64,000 nucleotides of DNA from Clostridia bacterium (GTDB lineage: Bacteria > Bacillota > Clostridia > Oscillospirales > Acutalibacteraceae), in contig JAFVTQ010000004.1 of assembly GCA_017503135.1 (NCBI GenBank), forward strand, positions 248,001 to 312,000. Direction: 5' to 3'. The first letter of the stretch is position 1. The number at the start of each line of letters is the position of its first letter. The translations under genes were made by a program, and so were the position numbers. This document shows positions 42,151-50,984 of this stretch, one piece after another. Under the pieces are notes generated by a model. That model made no database searches and was not told the DNA's origin. It saw only the letters and a program-made list of their open reading frames with translations.

Positions 42151-43396
42151 CTATAACATATTTTTGAAATCTGTCGGCATAATCTGTGGGTATAATCACC
42201 TTTAAAAGTGTGCCATCATTTGTGTATTCTTCACTGATTATTTTTGCATTGTTTCGTAAGAAATTCACTTCACCACCAGCAGAGAATGGAATAAGCAGAT
42301 TGATTTCAATAATTTTAAGTGCAAGAGCTTTTTCAATTTCTTTTAGCAAAAGGTCAAGGTTAATACCCTTTGAGGCACTAATCATAACAGTTTTACCCAT
42401 TGGAAGAATATCAAAAATATTCTCTGCTTTGTCGCATTTATTCATAACGGTTATGATGTTGTCGCCGTTGCAACCCAAATCCTTTAAAATACCCGTTGTG
42501 ATTTCGATATGCTCAGTGCAGTGCTCGTCCGACGCATCACAAACATTAAGCACAATATCTGCACTTGCTGCTTCTTCAAGAGTTGAACGAAATGCCTTGA
42601 CTAAATCGTGGGGAAGACGGCTCACAAAACCAACTGTGTCAATAAGCATAACATCTTGTCCGTTAGGCAAAGTCAGTTTTCTTGATGTGGGGTCAAGTGT
42701 GGCAAAAAGCTTGTCTTCTGCGAGCACCCCTGCATCTGTCAGCGCATTCATAAGTGTGGATTTGCCTGCATTGGTGTATCCAACAAGTGCAACAGTTGTC
42801 ACATCATTTTTCTCGCGCCTTTTTCGAAGTAATGCTCGGCGTTTTTCAACTTCGTCAAGTTGCTCTTGCAAAGCATGCATTCTGCGCATAATGTGACGAC
42901 GGTCACTTTCGAGCTTTGTTTCACCGGGACCACGAGTACCAATACCACCACCAAGACGTGAGAGCTGCTTGCCCTTGCCTGTGAGACGGGGGAGAGCATA
43001 TTTAAGCTGAGCCAACTCAACCTGCAATTTACCTTCACGGGTTTTGGCACGAAGAGCGAAAATATCAAGAATTAATTGAGTTCGGTCAATAACTCGCACA
43101 TCAGTTGCGTTTTCAATATTACGGATTTGCGACGGAGTCAATTCACCATCACAGATAATCAAATCAATCTCTTGATTATGACAGAAAAGTTCTGCTTCTG
43201 CGAGACGACCTTTGCCGATATATGTTGCACCGTCAGGACTTTCTCGTTTTTGAATAATTGAGCCCACCACAGAAGCCCCTGCACTTTCTGTGAGCAAGGT
43301 TAATTCTTCTATTGAACTTTCAGCATCAAAATCGCCTGTGTCAACACACAAAAGCAATGCCTTTTCAGGGGATGAGTCAATTTCATAAAATTCCAT
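42131..43396 (-). CDS. hflX: GTPase HflX
   Basis: 421 residues. Domains: an N-terminal nucleotide-binding helical domain, the linker signature GGGIGTRGPGETKLESDRR, then the GTPase with G1 VGYTNAGKSTL, G3 DTVGF and G4 MNKCD. HflX splits stalled 70S ribosomes under stress. The start at 43396 follows ATGGAG. The longer frame to 43426 has no ribosome site. A MITE-like repeat sits directly upstream, so its promoter must lie in or near that repeat. Confidence 0.95.
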   Translation of the reverse strand: MEFYEIDSSPEKALLLCVDTGDFDAESSIEELTLLTESAGASVVGSIIQKRESPDGATYIGKGRLAEAELFCHNQEIDLIICDGELTPSQIRNIENATDVRVIDRTQLILDIFALRAKTREGKLQVELAQLKYALPRLTGKGKQLSRLGGGIGTRGPGETKLESDRRHIMRRMHALQEQLDEVEKRRALLRKRREKNDVTTVALVGYTNAGKSTLMNALTDAGVLAEDKLFATLDPTSRKLTLPNGQDVMLIDTVGFVSRLPHDLVKAFRSTLEEAASADIVLNVCDASDEHCTEHIEITTGILKDLGCNGDNIITVMNKCDKAENIFDILPMGKTVMISASKGINLDLLLKEIEKALALKIIEINLLIPFSAGGEVNFLRNNAKIISEEYTNDGTLLKVIIPTDYADRFQKYVIEKDDEN

Positions 43397-43433
43397 AATA
43401 TTTTCTCCATTGTTTTCATTAAACAAATTATAA

Positions 43434-43563
43434 TTTGTCGAACTCTTTTATCTGGTTATGATACCGTAGGGAACGACGCCCTCGTCGTTCCGAACCAAAG
43501 TAAGATATCAAACTACAACGGAACGACGGGGGCGTCGTTCCCTACATTGTTCTGTTCGACAAA
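43434..43563. repeat. MITE-like repeat, copy 3 (TTTGTCGAA inverted ends)
   Basis: TTTGTCGAACTCTTTT begins the unit at 43434, and TTCGACAAA ends it at 43555-43563. Inside are two arms, GTAGGGAACGACG... and ...CGTCGTTCCCTAC, that are inverted copies of each other, each with its own small hairpin. A further GTAGGG palindrome (GGCGGGAGctgagCCCCCGCC) lies at about 43588-43612. There is no gene in this interval. Confidence 0.75.
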
Positions 43564-43637
43564 CTCTCAATTCGTCTAACAAAATTCGGCGGGAGCTGAG
43601 CCCCCGCCCTACATTTTTTATTCCTTTGATTTATTGA

Positions 43638-43775
43638 TTAGCAGCAACCGCAGTCATAGTCTCTGCGAGCACAGCCACAATCATTGTTGCAACCACAACC
43701 GTTGTTGTTATCTGTGAGAAGAATTAAGATGATAATAACAATCAACCAAGAATTGTTACCGAAGAAGTTACACAT
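43638..43775 (-). CDS. Small hydrophobic Cys-rich protein
   Basis: 45 residues: a short polar start (MCNFFGNNSW), one very hydrophobic segment (LIVIIILILL), then an Asn/Gly/Cys-rich tail with CGC, CGC and CGCC clusters, nine Cys in total. AAGGAGG precedes the ATG at the usual distance. Similar short CGC-rich proteins are common in Clostridia and Bacilli and are often linked to spores, but that is from general knowledge. The tail could bind metal or cross-link. It is monocistronic. Confidence 0.75.
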   Translation of the reverse strand: MCNFFGNNSWLIVIIILILLTDNNNGCGCNNDCGCARRDYDCGCC

Positions 43776-43841
43776 TCGTTTTTCCTCCTTCCCATATTGA
43801 ACTTACATTACATTCTATGGGAAATAGGGAAATGTGTTACA

Positions 43842-44879
43842 TTAAACAGTAACTTTATACACAGTTGTAGTTTTCACAACTTCGTCCTTATCAAACACAC
43901 AGTTATAGAAAGAAGGTGTGTTTGTAGCGTTTGGATAATACTGTGTTTCAAGACAGAAACCTGAACGGAATTCCATTGGAGTGTTGTTTTTACCGATTTT
44001 ACCTTCAAGGAAGTTACCTACATAAAGCTGCATACCCGGTAAATCAGTAAGACAATCAAGTCTTACACCGTTTGGTGCAGTAACAGTAGCAGCAAGGCGA
44101 AGCTCTTTGTTATAATTATTGATGCAGAAATTATGGTCATAACCATTACCTGCGTCTAATTGTTCATAATCTGCACCAATATCTCTGCCGATTGTCTTTG
44201 GCTCTCTGAAATCGAACGGAGTGCCTGTTACATCACGGATTTCACCTGTTGGCACAAGTCCTTCACCCATAGGTGTGAAAGCATCTGCATTGATATAGAG
44301 AGTATGGTCGAGAATGTCACCATTCTGATAACCCTTAAGATTGAAATAAGCGTGGTTTGTAAGATTGAATGCAGTTTTCTTGTCTGAAACTGCAGTATAA
44401 TCAATGATAATTTCATTCTTGTCAGTAAGTGTATATTTAACAGTTACTTTTTTGTTGCCAGGGAAACCCTCTGTACCGTCTGCACTGAAATATGAGAATT
44501 CAACAGAGTCAGAGTCAACAATAATTGCATCCCAGACTGCAGTTGAGAATTCTCCGTTACTATGAAGAGTAACATCACCGTGAGTTGTTGTAACAGGAAC
44601 CTTTTCACCGTCGATGGTGAGTCCACCTTTACTGATTCTGTTAGCAACAGGACCAACTATAACACCCTGATAATCGTGACGATTCTCAAAACCTTCCATA
44701 TCGTCAAAACCGAGCAATAAATCAAGCTCGTTTTCGTCCTTGTCCTTAACTAAAATACTCTGTAAAGTAGCACCCCAGGTGATAAGATTAATTTTCATAT
44801 TGTTGTTGTTTTCAATGAGAAAAGCGTCAACCTGCTTGCCGTCTTTAGTCACACCGAAAACTGATTTTGTAATACCCAT
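43842..44879 (-). CDS. galM: Aldose 1-epimerase (mutarotase)
   Basis: 345 residues, full-length GalM. Family blocks: ITWGATLQSILVKD near the N-terminus, YQGVIVGPVANRISKG, FNLTNHAYFNLKG with the catalytic His, HTLYINADAFTP with a second His region, and CLETQYYPNATNTPSF with the catalytic Glu. It interconverts alpha and beta anomers of galactose or glucose in the cytoplasm. No gal operon is adjacent. The start at 44879 follows TAGGAGTG. Confidence 0.95.
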   Translation of the reverse strand: MGITKSVFGVTKDGKQVDAFLIENNNNMKINLITWGATLQSILVKDKDENELDLLLGFDDMEGFENRHDYQGVIVGPVANRISKGGLTIDGEKVPVTTTHGDVTLHSNGEFSTAVWDAIIVDSDSVEFSYFSADGTEGFPGNKKVTVKYTLTDKNEIIIDYTAVSDKKTAFNLTNHAYFNLKGYQNGDILDHTLYINADAFTPMGEGLVPTGEIRDVTGTPFDFREPKTIGRDIGADYEQLDAGNGYDHNFCINNYNKELRLAATVTAPNGVRLDCLTDLPGMQLYVGNFLEGKIGKNNTPMEFRSGFCLETQYYPNATNTPSFYNCVFDKDEVVKTTTVYKVTV

Positions 44880-45042
44880 ATTTTCTCACTCCTATAAGAG
44901 ATTTATACAAAAACATTATATATATTATAAAACGCAAAGTCAATAAAAACACAAAATGAAAGTTTAAAAATGCTATTGCAATCTCCATTTTTTCAAAACA
45001 AATTATGGTAGATTTTCATTTTTATACATTATATTATGTATA

Positions 45043-45236
45043 TATGCATAAAAATTCGTATTTATGTAAACAAAATGCATAAAACAAGGATTAATATTCA
45101 CAAAATATGCAAAATATTGTATAAAAATACAAAAAAGTTGAAAAAACATACGAAAAACTCTTGATTTATTAAATAATGGGTGTATAATATAACCCATACT
45201 ACAAATTGCACAACAAAAAGGCAATTTTTTCGGAGG
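45043..45236 (+). promoter_or_regulatory. argG leader: promoter and ArgR-like boxes
   Basis: TATGCATAAAAATTCGTATT (from 45043) and TATTGTATAAAAATACAAAA (from 45115) resemble the ARG box of ArgR/AhrC repressors. The promoter is CTTGAT (45160), a 17-bp spacer and TATAAT (45183-45188), with an inverted repeat ATGGGT/ACCCAT spanning the -10. Just before the ribosome site CGGAGGA, AAATTGC / GCAATTT plus T forms a small terminator-like hairpin. The rest of the 365-bp gap is A/T-rich without a gene. Confidence 0.55.
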
Positions 45237-45244
45237 AATATACA

Positions 45245-46479
45245 ATGCAAAAGAAAGACATTAAAAAGGTAGTTTTAGCTTATTCAGGTGGTCTTGATAC
45301 ATCAATCATTATCCCTTGGCTTAAAGAAAATTATAACAACTGTGAAGTTATTGCAGTTTCAGGTGACGTTGGTCAGGGTACTGAACTTGACGGTCTTGAA
45401 GAGAAAGCAATCGCAACTGGTGCTTCAAAGCTCTATGTTCTTGATTTGAAAGAAGAATATGTTGAAGATTACATCTGGCCTTGCCTTAAAGCAGGTGCTG
45501 AATATGAACAGTATCTTCTCGGTACTTCACATGCTCGTCCTTGTATTGCAAAGGGACTTGCTGAAATAGCAATCAAAGAGGGTGCAGATGCTATTTGTCA
45601 CGGCTGTACAGGTAAAGGTAATGACCAGGTTCGTTTTGAATTGACACTTAAAGCATTTGCTCCTGAGATGGCAATTATCGCTCCTTGGCGTGAATGGGAT
45701 ATCAAATCTCGTGAAGAAGAAATTGCTTATGCTGAAGCACACAATATTCCTTTGAAGATTAACCGTGAAACAAACTATTCAAAAGATAAGAATGTTTGGC
45801 ACTTGTCACACGAAGGTCTAACCTTGAAGACCCAGCAAACGAGCCATTATATAATAAAGAAGGTTTCCTTGAAATGGGTGTTTCTCCTGAAATGGCACCG
45901 GACGAACCAACTTATGTTACAATTCACTTTGAAAAAGGTGTTCCAACAGCTATTGACGGCGTAGGAATGAAAGGACTTGCAATCGTTGAAAAACTCAACG
46001 AACTCGGTGGCGCAAATGGTATCGGTCTTCTTGATATCGTTGAAAACCGTCTTGTTGGTATGAAGAGCCGTGGTGTTTATGAAACTCCAGGTGGTGCAAT
46101 TCTTTACAAGGCACACGAACTTCTCGAAATGATTTGTCTTGACCGTGATACACAGCACTATAAAAAGCTTGTAGCACAGAAGTTCGGTGAAGTTGTTTAT
46201 AACGGACTTTGGTTCACACCACTTCGTGAAGCTCTTTCAGCATTCGTTGACGAAACACAGAAAACAGTAACAGGTGATGTTAAACTCAAGCTCTATAAGG
46301 GCAACATCATCAATGCAGGTATCACATCTCCATATTCACTCTATGATGAAAATGTTGCATCATTCGGTGACGACGGCGGTGCTTATGACCAGAAAGACTC
46401 AGCAGGATTTATCAACTTGTTCGGCTTATCTATAAAAGTAAAAGCACTTCTTGATAAGCAAAGAAACGAAAACAACTAA
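45245..46479 (+). pseudogene. argG: Argininosuccinate synthase, frameshifted
   Basis: The first part encodes the ArgG N-terminus with the PP-loop [16 protein letters not shown] and runs to HLSHEGL. The second, in a different frame, continues from [18 protein letters not shown] to the normal C-terminus. The break is at 45819-45821: one base is missing compared with the expected Gly-Leu-Asp-Leu-Glu-Asp codons. Both halves are otherwise well conserved over about 410 residues. The other arg genes are intact, so a base-calling error or very recent mutation is likely. There is no slippery heptamer for programmed frameshifting. Product: citrulline + aspartate to argininosuccinate. Confidence 0.9.
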
Positions 46480-46491
46480 TAACTTACAACA

Positions 46492-46519
46492 ACGACAAAG
46501 GGAATTTTCTCTTTGTCGT
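46492..46519 (+). terminator. Hairpin between argG and argH
   Basis: ACGACAAAGgGA / TCtCTTTGTCGT without a T tract. It may protect or attenuate the arg mRNA. Confidence 0.45.
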
Positions 46520-46555
46520 ATTGTGCTAATATAGACATAAATTAAGGTGACAATT

Positions 46556-47926
46556 ATGCAACTCTGGAAAGGCAGATTTTCAAAAGAAATCGACCCAAAA
46601 ACCAACGACTTCAACTCATCAATCAAGTTTGATAGCCGTATGTATAAAGAAGATATTGACGGTAGCCTCGCTCACGCGGCAATGCTTTGTGCACAGGGAA
46701 TTATCTCAGCAGAAGACCTTGCTCAAATTACTGACGGCTTAAAGGCTATCAAGTCAGAAATTGAGAGCGGAGAATTAGAAATCGACCCAAATGCTGAAGA
46801 TATTCATACCTTTGTTGAAGGTGAATTAACTGCTCGTATCGGCTCAGCAGGTAAAAGATTACATACAGCAAGAAGCCGTAACGACCAGGTTGCAGTTGAT
46901 ATAAGACTTTATCTCCGTCACGAATGTGATGCTCTTTATAATCAACTTACTGAACTCGTAGATGTGCTTTGCAAAAAGGCTCAGCAGTATGCAAGTGCAG
47001 TAATGCCGGGCTATACTCATCTTCAAAGAGCACAGCCTATTACATTTGGTCATCATTTAATGGCTTATGCTGAAATGCTTCTTCGTGATAAAGAAAGACT
47101 TCAGCAGGCAACTGACAGAATGAATTATTCACCACTTGGCGCTTGTGCATTGGCGGGAACAACATATAACACAGACCGTGAAATGACAGCAAAGGCTTTA
47201 GGCTTTAATGGAGCTATGCAAAATTCACTTGACTCAGTTTCTGACCGTGATTTCTGTATGGAATTGGCATCTGTAATCTCAATTATTATGGTGCATCTTT
47301 CACGTTTTTCAGAAGAAATTGTATTGTGGTGTTCTTGGGAATTCAAATTCATTGAACTTGACGACGCATTCTCAACAGGCTCATCAATTATGCCACAGAA
47401 GAAAAACCCTGATATTACAGAGCTTATTCGTGGCAAGTCAGGCCGTGTGTTCGGCGATTTGACAACACTTCTTACAATGATGAAAGGTCTTCCGCTTGCC
47501 TATAACAAGGATATGCAAGAAGACAAAGAAGCAATTTTTGATGCATTTGATACAGTTAAAATGTGTTTAACAGCATTCATCCCAATGCTCGGCACAATGA
47601 CAGCACTTCCTGAAAATATGAGAAAAGCAGCAGCAGGTGGTTTTATCAATGCAACTGACTGTGCAGACTATCTTGTAGGTAAGGGGCTTCCTTTCCGTGA
47701 TGCATATAAGGCAACTGGTGAATTGGTAGCCCTTTGCATCAATAAAGGTCTTACACTTGAAACACTTCCTTTAGAAGAATATAAGGCAGTTTGTGACATT
47801 TTTGATGATGGCGTATTTGATGCAATCAACCTTGATAAATGTGTAAACGACAGAACATCTCTCGGTGGCCCTGCACCACAGAATGTGCTCGCACAAGTAG
47901 AGAGAGTAAAGAAACTTAACAAATAA
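46556..47926 (+). CDS. argH: Argininosuccinate lyase
   Basis: 456 residues, full length. The fumarase-superfamily signature GSSIMPQKKNPD is intact, as are the N-terminal WKGRFSKEIDP and TARSRNDQVAVDIRLYLR. MPGYTHLQRAQPITFGHHL holds the catalytic His region. It splits argininosuccinate into arginine and fumarate. The start at 46556 is chosen over a GTG at 46547 that lies inside the AAGGTG ribosome site. It is followed by argC after 11 bp. Confidence 0.97.
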   Translation: MQLWKGRFSKEIDPKTNDFNSSIKFDSRMYKEDIDGSLAHAAMLCAQGIISAEDLAQITDGLKAIKSEIESGELEIDPNAEDIHTFVEGELTARIGSAGKRLHTARSRNDQVAVDIRLYLRHECDALYNQLTELVDVLCKKAQQYASAVMPGYTHLQRAQPITFGHHLMAYAEMLLRDKERLQQATDRMNYSPLGACALAGTTYNTDREMTAKALGFNGAMQNSLDSVSDRDFCMELASVISIIMVHLSRFSEEIVLWCSWEFKFIELDDAFSTGSSIMPQKKNPDITELIRGKSGRVFGDLTTLLTMMKGLPLAYNKDMQEDKEAIFDAFDTVKMCLTAFIPMLGTMTALPENMRKAAAGGFINATDCADYLVGKGLPFRDAYKATGELVALCINKGLTLETLPLEEYKAVCDIFDDGVFDAINLDKCVNDRTSLGGPAPQNVLAQVERVKKLNK

Positions 47927-47937
47927 GGATAATATAT

Positions 47938-48870
47938 ATGACAAAAATATTCATTGACGGCAGTCAGGGTACAACCGGACTTAAAATTTTTGACCGTCTT
48001 GCAAAAAGAGAAGATATTGAGTTAATCACTCTTCCTGAAAATTTAAGAAAAGATACTGATGCTCGTAAAAAGGCTCTCAATTCTGCAGATATTGCATTCC
48101 TTTGCCTGCCTGATGTTGCAGCTATTGAGGCAGTGAGTCTTATCAAAAACGATAACACAGTTGTAATCGACACATCAACTGCTCACAGAACAAATGACGG
48201 TTGGGCTTATGGTTTCCCAGAACTCAGCGCAGACTTTGAAAACAAACTCAAAAATTCAAAGAGAATTGCAGTTCCGGGTTGCTATGCAAGTGGTTTTATT
48301 GCACTTGTAAAACCTTTGGTTGATGCAGGAATCGTTGATAGTGATATTTGTATTGCTTGTCACGCTTTGTCAGGGTATAGTGGTGCAGGTAAAAACGGAA
48401 TTGCTCAATACGAAGACGCAAATCGAGATGTGCTTTTAGATGCTCCAAGAGAATATGCTCTCACTCAACAACATAAGCACTTAAAAGAAATGAAAGCAAT
48501 TTCAGGACTTATGAATGAGCCAATCTTCTCACCATATATCTGCGACTATTTCAGCGGTATGGTTATGACAGTACCACTCTTTAAAAAGGATTTGAAAGAT
48601 GGCAAAACTGCAGAAGACATCAAGGCACTTTACAAAGAAAAATACAATTCAGATATTGTAAGATATAAAGAAAGCATTGATGAAAACGGATTTATCGCAG
48701 GTAACAAAATGAGCGAAAACGATGGTATGGAAATCACAGTTTGTGGTAATGACGACCGAATTTTGCTCATCGCAAGATACGATAATCTCGGCAAGGGTGC
48801 TTCTGGTGCCGCAGTTCAATGCCTGAACGTAAAAATGGGATTAGACCCAAAATTTCAATTAAATATATAA
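47938..48870 (+). CDS. argC: N-acetyl-gamma-glutamyl-phosphate reductase
   Basis: 310 residues, the short (type 2) ArgC class. IFIDGSQGTTGLKIFDRL is the NADP-binding start and VPGCYASGFIALVKPL carries the catalytic Cys. CHALSGYSGAGKN and the His-containing segment near 160-180 are also typical. It reduces N-acetylglutamyl phosphate to the semialdehyde. Ribosome site AAGGATAA. Its stop precedes the argJ start by 11 bp. Confidence 0.95.
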   Translation: MTKIFIDGSQGTTGLKIFDRLAKREDIELITLPENLRKDTDARKKALNSADIAFLCLPDVAAIEAVSLIKNDNTVVIDTSTAHRTNDGWAYGFPELSADFENKLKNSKRIAVPGCYASGFIALVKPLVDAGIVDSDICIACHALSGYSGAGKNGIAQYEDANRDVLLDAPREYALTQQHKHLKEMKAISGLMNEPIFSPYICDYFSGMVMTVPLFKKDLKDGKTAEDIKALYKEKYNSDIVRYKESIDENGFIAGNKMSENDGMEITVCGNDDRILLIARYDNLGKGASGAAVQCLNVKMGLDPKFQLNI

Positions 48871-48881
48871 TGGTGAAAATT

Positions 48882-50096
48882 ATGCAATTTATCAATGGTG
48901 GTGTTACTGCACCAAAAGGATTCAAAGCAAGTGGTATTCATTGTGGAATCCGTAAAAACAAAACAAAAAAAGATTTAGCACTTATTCTTTGTGAAACTGA
49001 ATGTGATGCAGCAGCAGTTTATACACAGAATTTAGTTTATGGTGCACCAATTACAGTTACAAGAAATAATATTGCAGACGGCAAGGCTTATGGCGTAATC
49101 TGTAACAGCGGTATTGCAAACACTTGCAACGCTGACGGTGTTGAAAAAGCAGAAGCAATGTGCGAAATCGTAGCAAAAGCAACAAACCTTAAACCAACAG
49201 ACTTTGTTGTTGCGTCAACTGGTGTTATAGGTCAGCCAATCAACATTGAGCCAATTCAGAATGGAATGGCACAACTGGTTGCAGAATTAAGTGAAAACGG
49301 CTCTGACAATGCTGCTCAGGCAATTATGACAACTGATACAGTTAAAAAAGAATTTGCAGTTTCTTTCACTCTCGGTGGCAAAGAATGTAAAATCGGTGCT
49401 ATCTCAAAGGGTAGCGGTATGATTCATCCTAATATGGCAACAATGCTTGGGTTTATCACTACTGATGCAAATATTACAAGTGAAATGCTCAAAAAAGCAC
49501 TTTTAGAAGTTGTAAAAGATAGCTTTAATATGTTGTCAGTTGATGGCGATACATCAACAAATGACACAGTTGCACTTCTTGCATCAGGTCTTTGTGACAA
49601 CGAGAGAATTGAAACAGAAAATGAAGATTATTTTACATTCGTTAATGCACTTAATGCAATCTGCGAAAAGCTTGTAAAACTTATGGCAAAAGACGGTGAG
49701 GGTGCGACAAAACTTGTTGAATGTCAGGTTAGCGGTGCAAAATCAAAGGAAATCGCAAAGGTTTGTGCAAAGAGCGTTATTTGTTCATCACTTGTTAAGG
49801 CCGCAATGTTTGGTGCAGATGCAAACTGGGGCAGAATCCTTTGTGCACTTGGTTATGCAGGAGTAGACATTGATGTAAATAAAGTTGATGTTTCATTCAA
49901 ATCAAAAGGCGGAGAAATCGCAGTTTGTAAAGACGGCGCAGGAATCGAGTTTTCAGAAGAAATCGCAAAACAAGTTCTTATTGAAGACGAAGTTTATATC
50001 ATTGTTGAACTTAATGATGGCAACTACAATGCAACAGCTTATGGTTGCGATTTGACTTACGAATATGTAAAAATTAATGGAGACTATCGCACCTAA
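48882..50096 (+). CDS. argJ: Glutamate N-acetyltransferase (ornithine acetyltransferase)
   Basis: 404 residues. The self-cleavage site is in KGSGMIHPNMATMLGFITTD, where the Thr of the MATML motif becomes the nucleophile of the beta chain. GVICNSGIANTCNADG and SFNMLSVDGDTSTNDT are further family blocks. It recycles the acetyl group from acetylornithine to glutamate, so the pathway is cyclic and needs no ArgE. The start at 48882 follows GGTGA. An alternative ATG at 48870 overlaps the argC stop. Whether it also uses acetyl-CoA cannot be told. Confidence 0.95.
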   Translation: MQFINGGVTAPKGFKASGIHCGIRKNKTKKDLALILCETECDAAAVYTQNLVYGAPITVTRNNIADGKAYGVICNSGIANTCNADGVEKAEAMCEIVAKATNLKPTDFVVASTGVIGQPINIEPIQNGMAQLVAELSENGSDNAAQAIMTTDTVKKEFAVSFTLGGKECKIGAISKGSGMIHPNMATMLGFITTDANITSEMLKKALLEVVKDSFNMLSVDGDTSTNDTVALLASGLCDNERIETENEDYFTFVNALNAICEKLVKLMAKDGEGATKLVECQVSGAKSKEIAKVCAKSVICSSLVKAAMFGADANWGRILCALGYAGVDIDVNKVDVSFKSKGGEIAVCKDGAGIEFSEEIAKQVLIEDEVYIIVELNDGNYNATAYGCDLTYEYVKINGDYRT

Positions 50097-50108
50097 TCGG
50101 AGGATATT

Positions 50109-50969
50109 ATGGACATTTCAAAACTTACACACGCTGACCGTAGTGAAGTGCTTGTTCAGGCACTCCCATACATTCAGCAATATCACGGAAAAACAGTTGT
50201 TATCAAGTATGGTGGCAATGCAATGATAAATGAAGAATTGCAAGATGCAGTTATGACTGATATTGTTCTTCTTCGTTCAGTTGGCATAAATGTTGTTCTT
50301 GTTCATGGTGGTGGGCCTGAAATCAACGAAATGCTGGAGAGAATAGGCAAAGAATCAAAGTTTGTTGACGGACTTCGCTACACAGACGAAGAAACAATCG
50401 ATGTTGTCCAAATGGTGCTTGCAGGTAAAGTTAACAAACGACTTGTACACCTTCTTCATCATCACGGTGGTCACGCAATCGGTATCTGTGGTCTTGATGA
50501 CGGTATGATTAAGGCTAAAAAAGTAGAAAAAGATATCGGCTTTGTTGGTGATATTATTGATATCGACACAACTTTGGTTGACGGTATTCTCGACCAACAC
50601 TATATCCCTGTAATCTCTACTGTTGGTGGCGGCGAAAACGGTGAAGTTTTTAACATCAATGCAGATATTGCAGCGGCAAAAATCGCAGCAGCGTTAGGCG
50701 CAGAAAAGCTTCTTTTGATGACAGATATCCGTGGTCTTCTTCGTGATAAAGATGATGAAGATACACTCATTCATAGTGTTAATGTCAGCGAAGTGCCACA
50801 ACTTAAAAGTCAGGGCATTATTAAGGGTGGAATGATTCCAAAAATTGATTGCTGTGTTGAAGCAGTCCGTCGTGGAGTTAAGCGTACACATATTATCGAC
50901 GGTAGAATCCCACACTCAATCCTTATCGAAATGCTTACTGATAGTGGTATTGGTACTATGTTCCTTTAA
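50109..50969 (+). CDS. argB: Acetylglutamate kinase
   Basis: 286 residues. VIKYGGNAMINEELQ, LVHGGGPEINEML and LLMTDIRGLLRDKD mark the amino-acid kinase fold. It phosphorylates N-acetylglutamate with ATP and is usually the feedback-regulated step. The N-terminal helix (about 1-20, present in arginine-sensitive hexameric forms) is retained, which suggests arginine inhibition (inference). CGGAGG precedes the start. Confidence 0.97.
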   Translation: MDISKLTHADRSEVLVQALPYIQQYHGKTVVIKYGGNAMINEELQDAVMTDIVLLRSVGINVVLVHGGGPEINEMLERIGKESKFVDGLRYTDEETIDVVQMVLAGKVNKRLVHLLHHHGGHAIGICGLDDGMIKAKKVEKDIGFVGDIIDIDTTLVDGILDQHYIPVISTVGGGENGEVFNINADIAAAKIAAALGAEKLLLMTDIRGLLRDKDDEDTLIHSVNVSEVPQLKSQGIIKGGMIPKIDCCVEAVRRGVKRTHIIDGRIPHSILIEMLTDSGIGTMFL

Positions 50970-50984
50970 TTCAGGTGATACATA

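Noticed and set aside
45003-45245. 80-codon minus-strand frame upstream of argG
   Set aside because: It covers the argG promoter and ARG-like boxes, is AT-driven, and lacks a ribosome site.
45811-45830. Programmed ribosomal frameshift in argG
   Set aside because: A -1 shift would need a slippery X-XXY-YYZ heptamer; the site reads GGTCTAACCTTG, has none, and argG is not known to use frameshifting.
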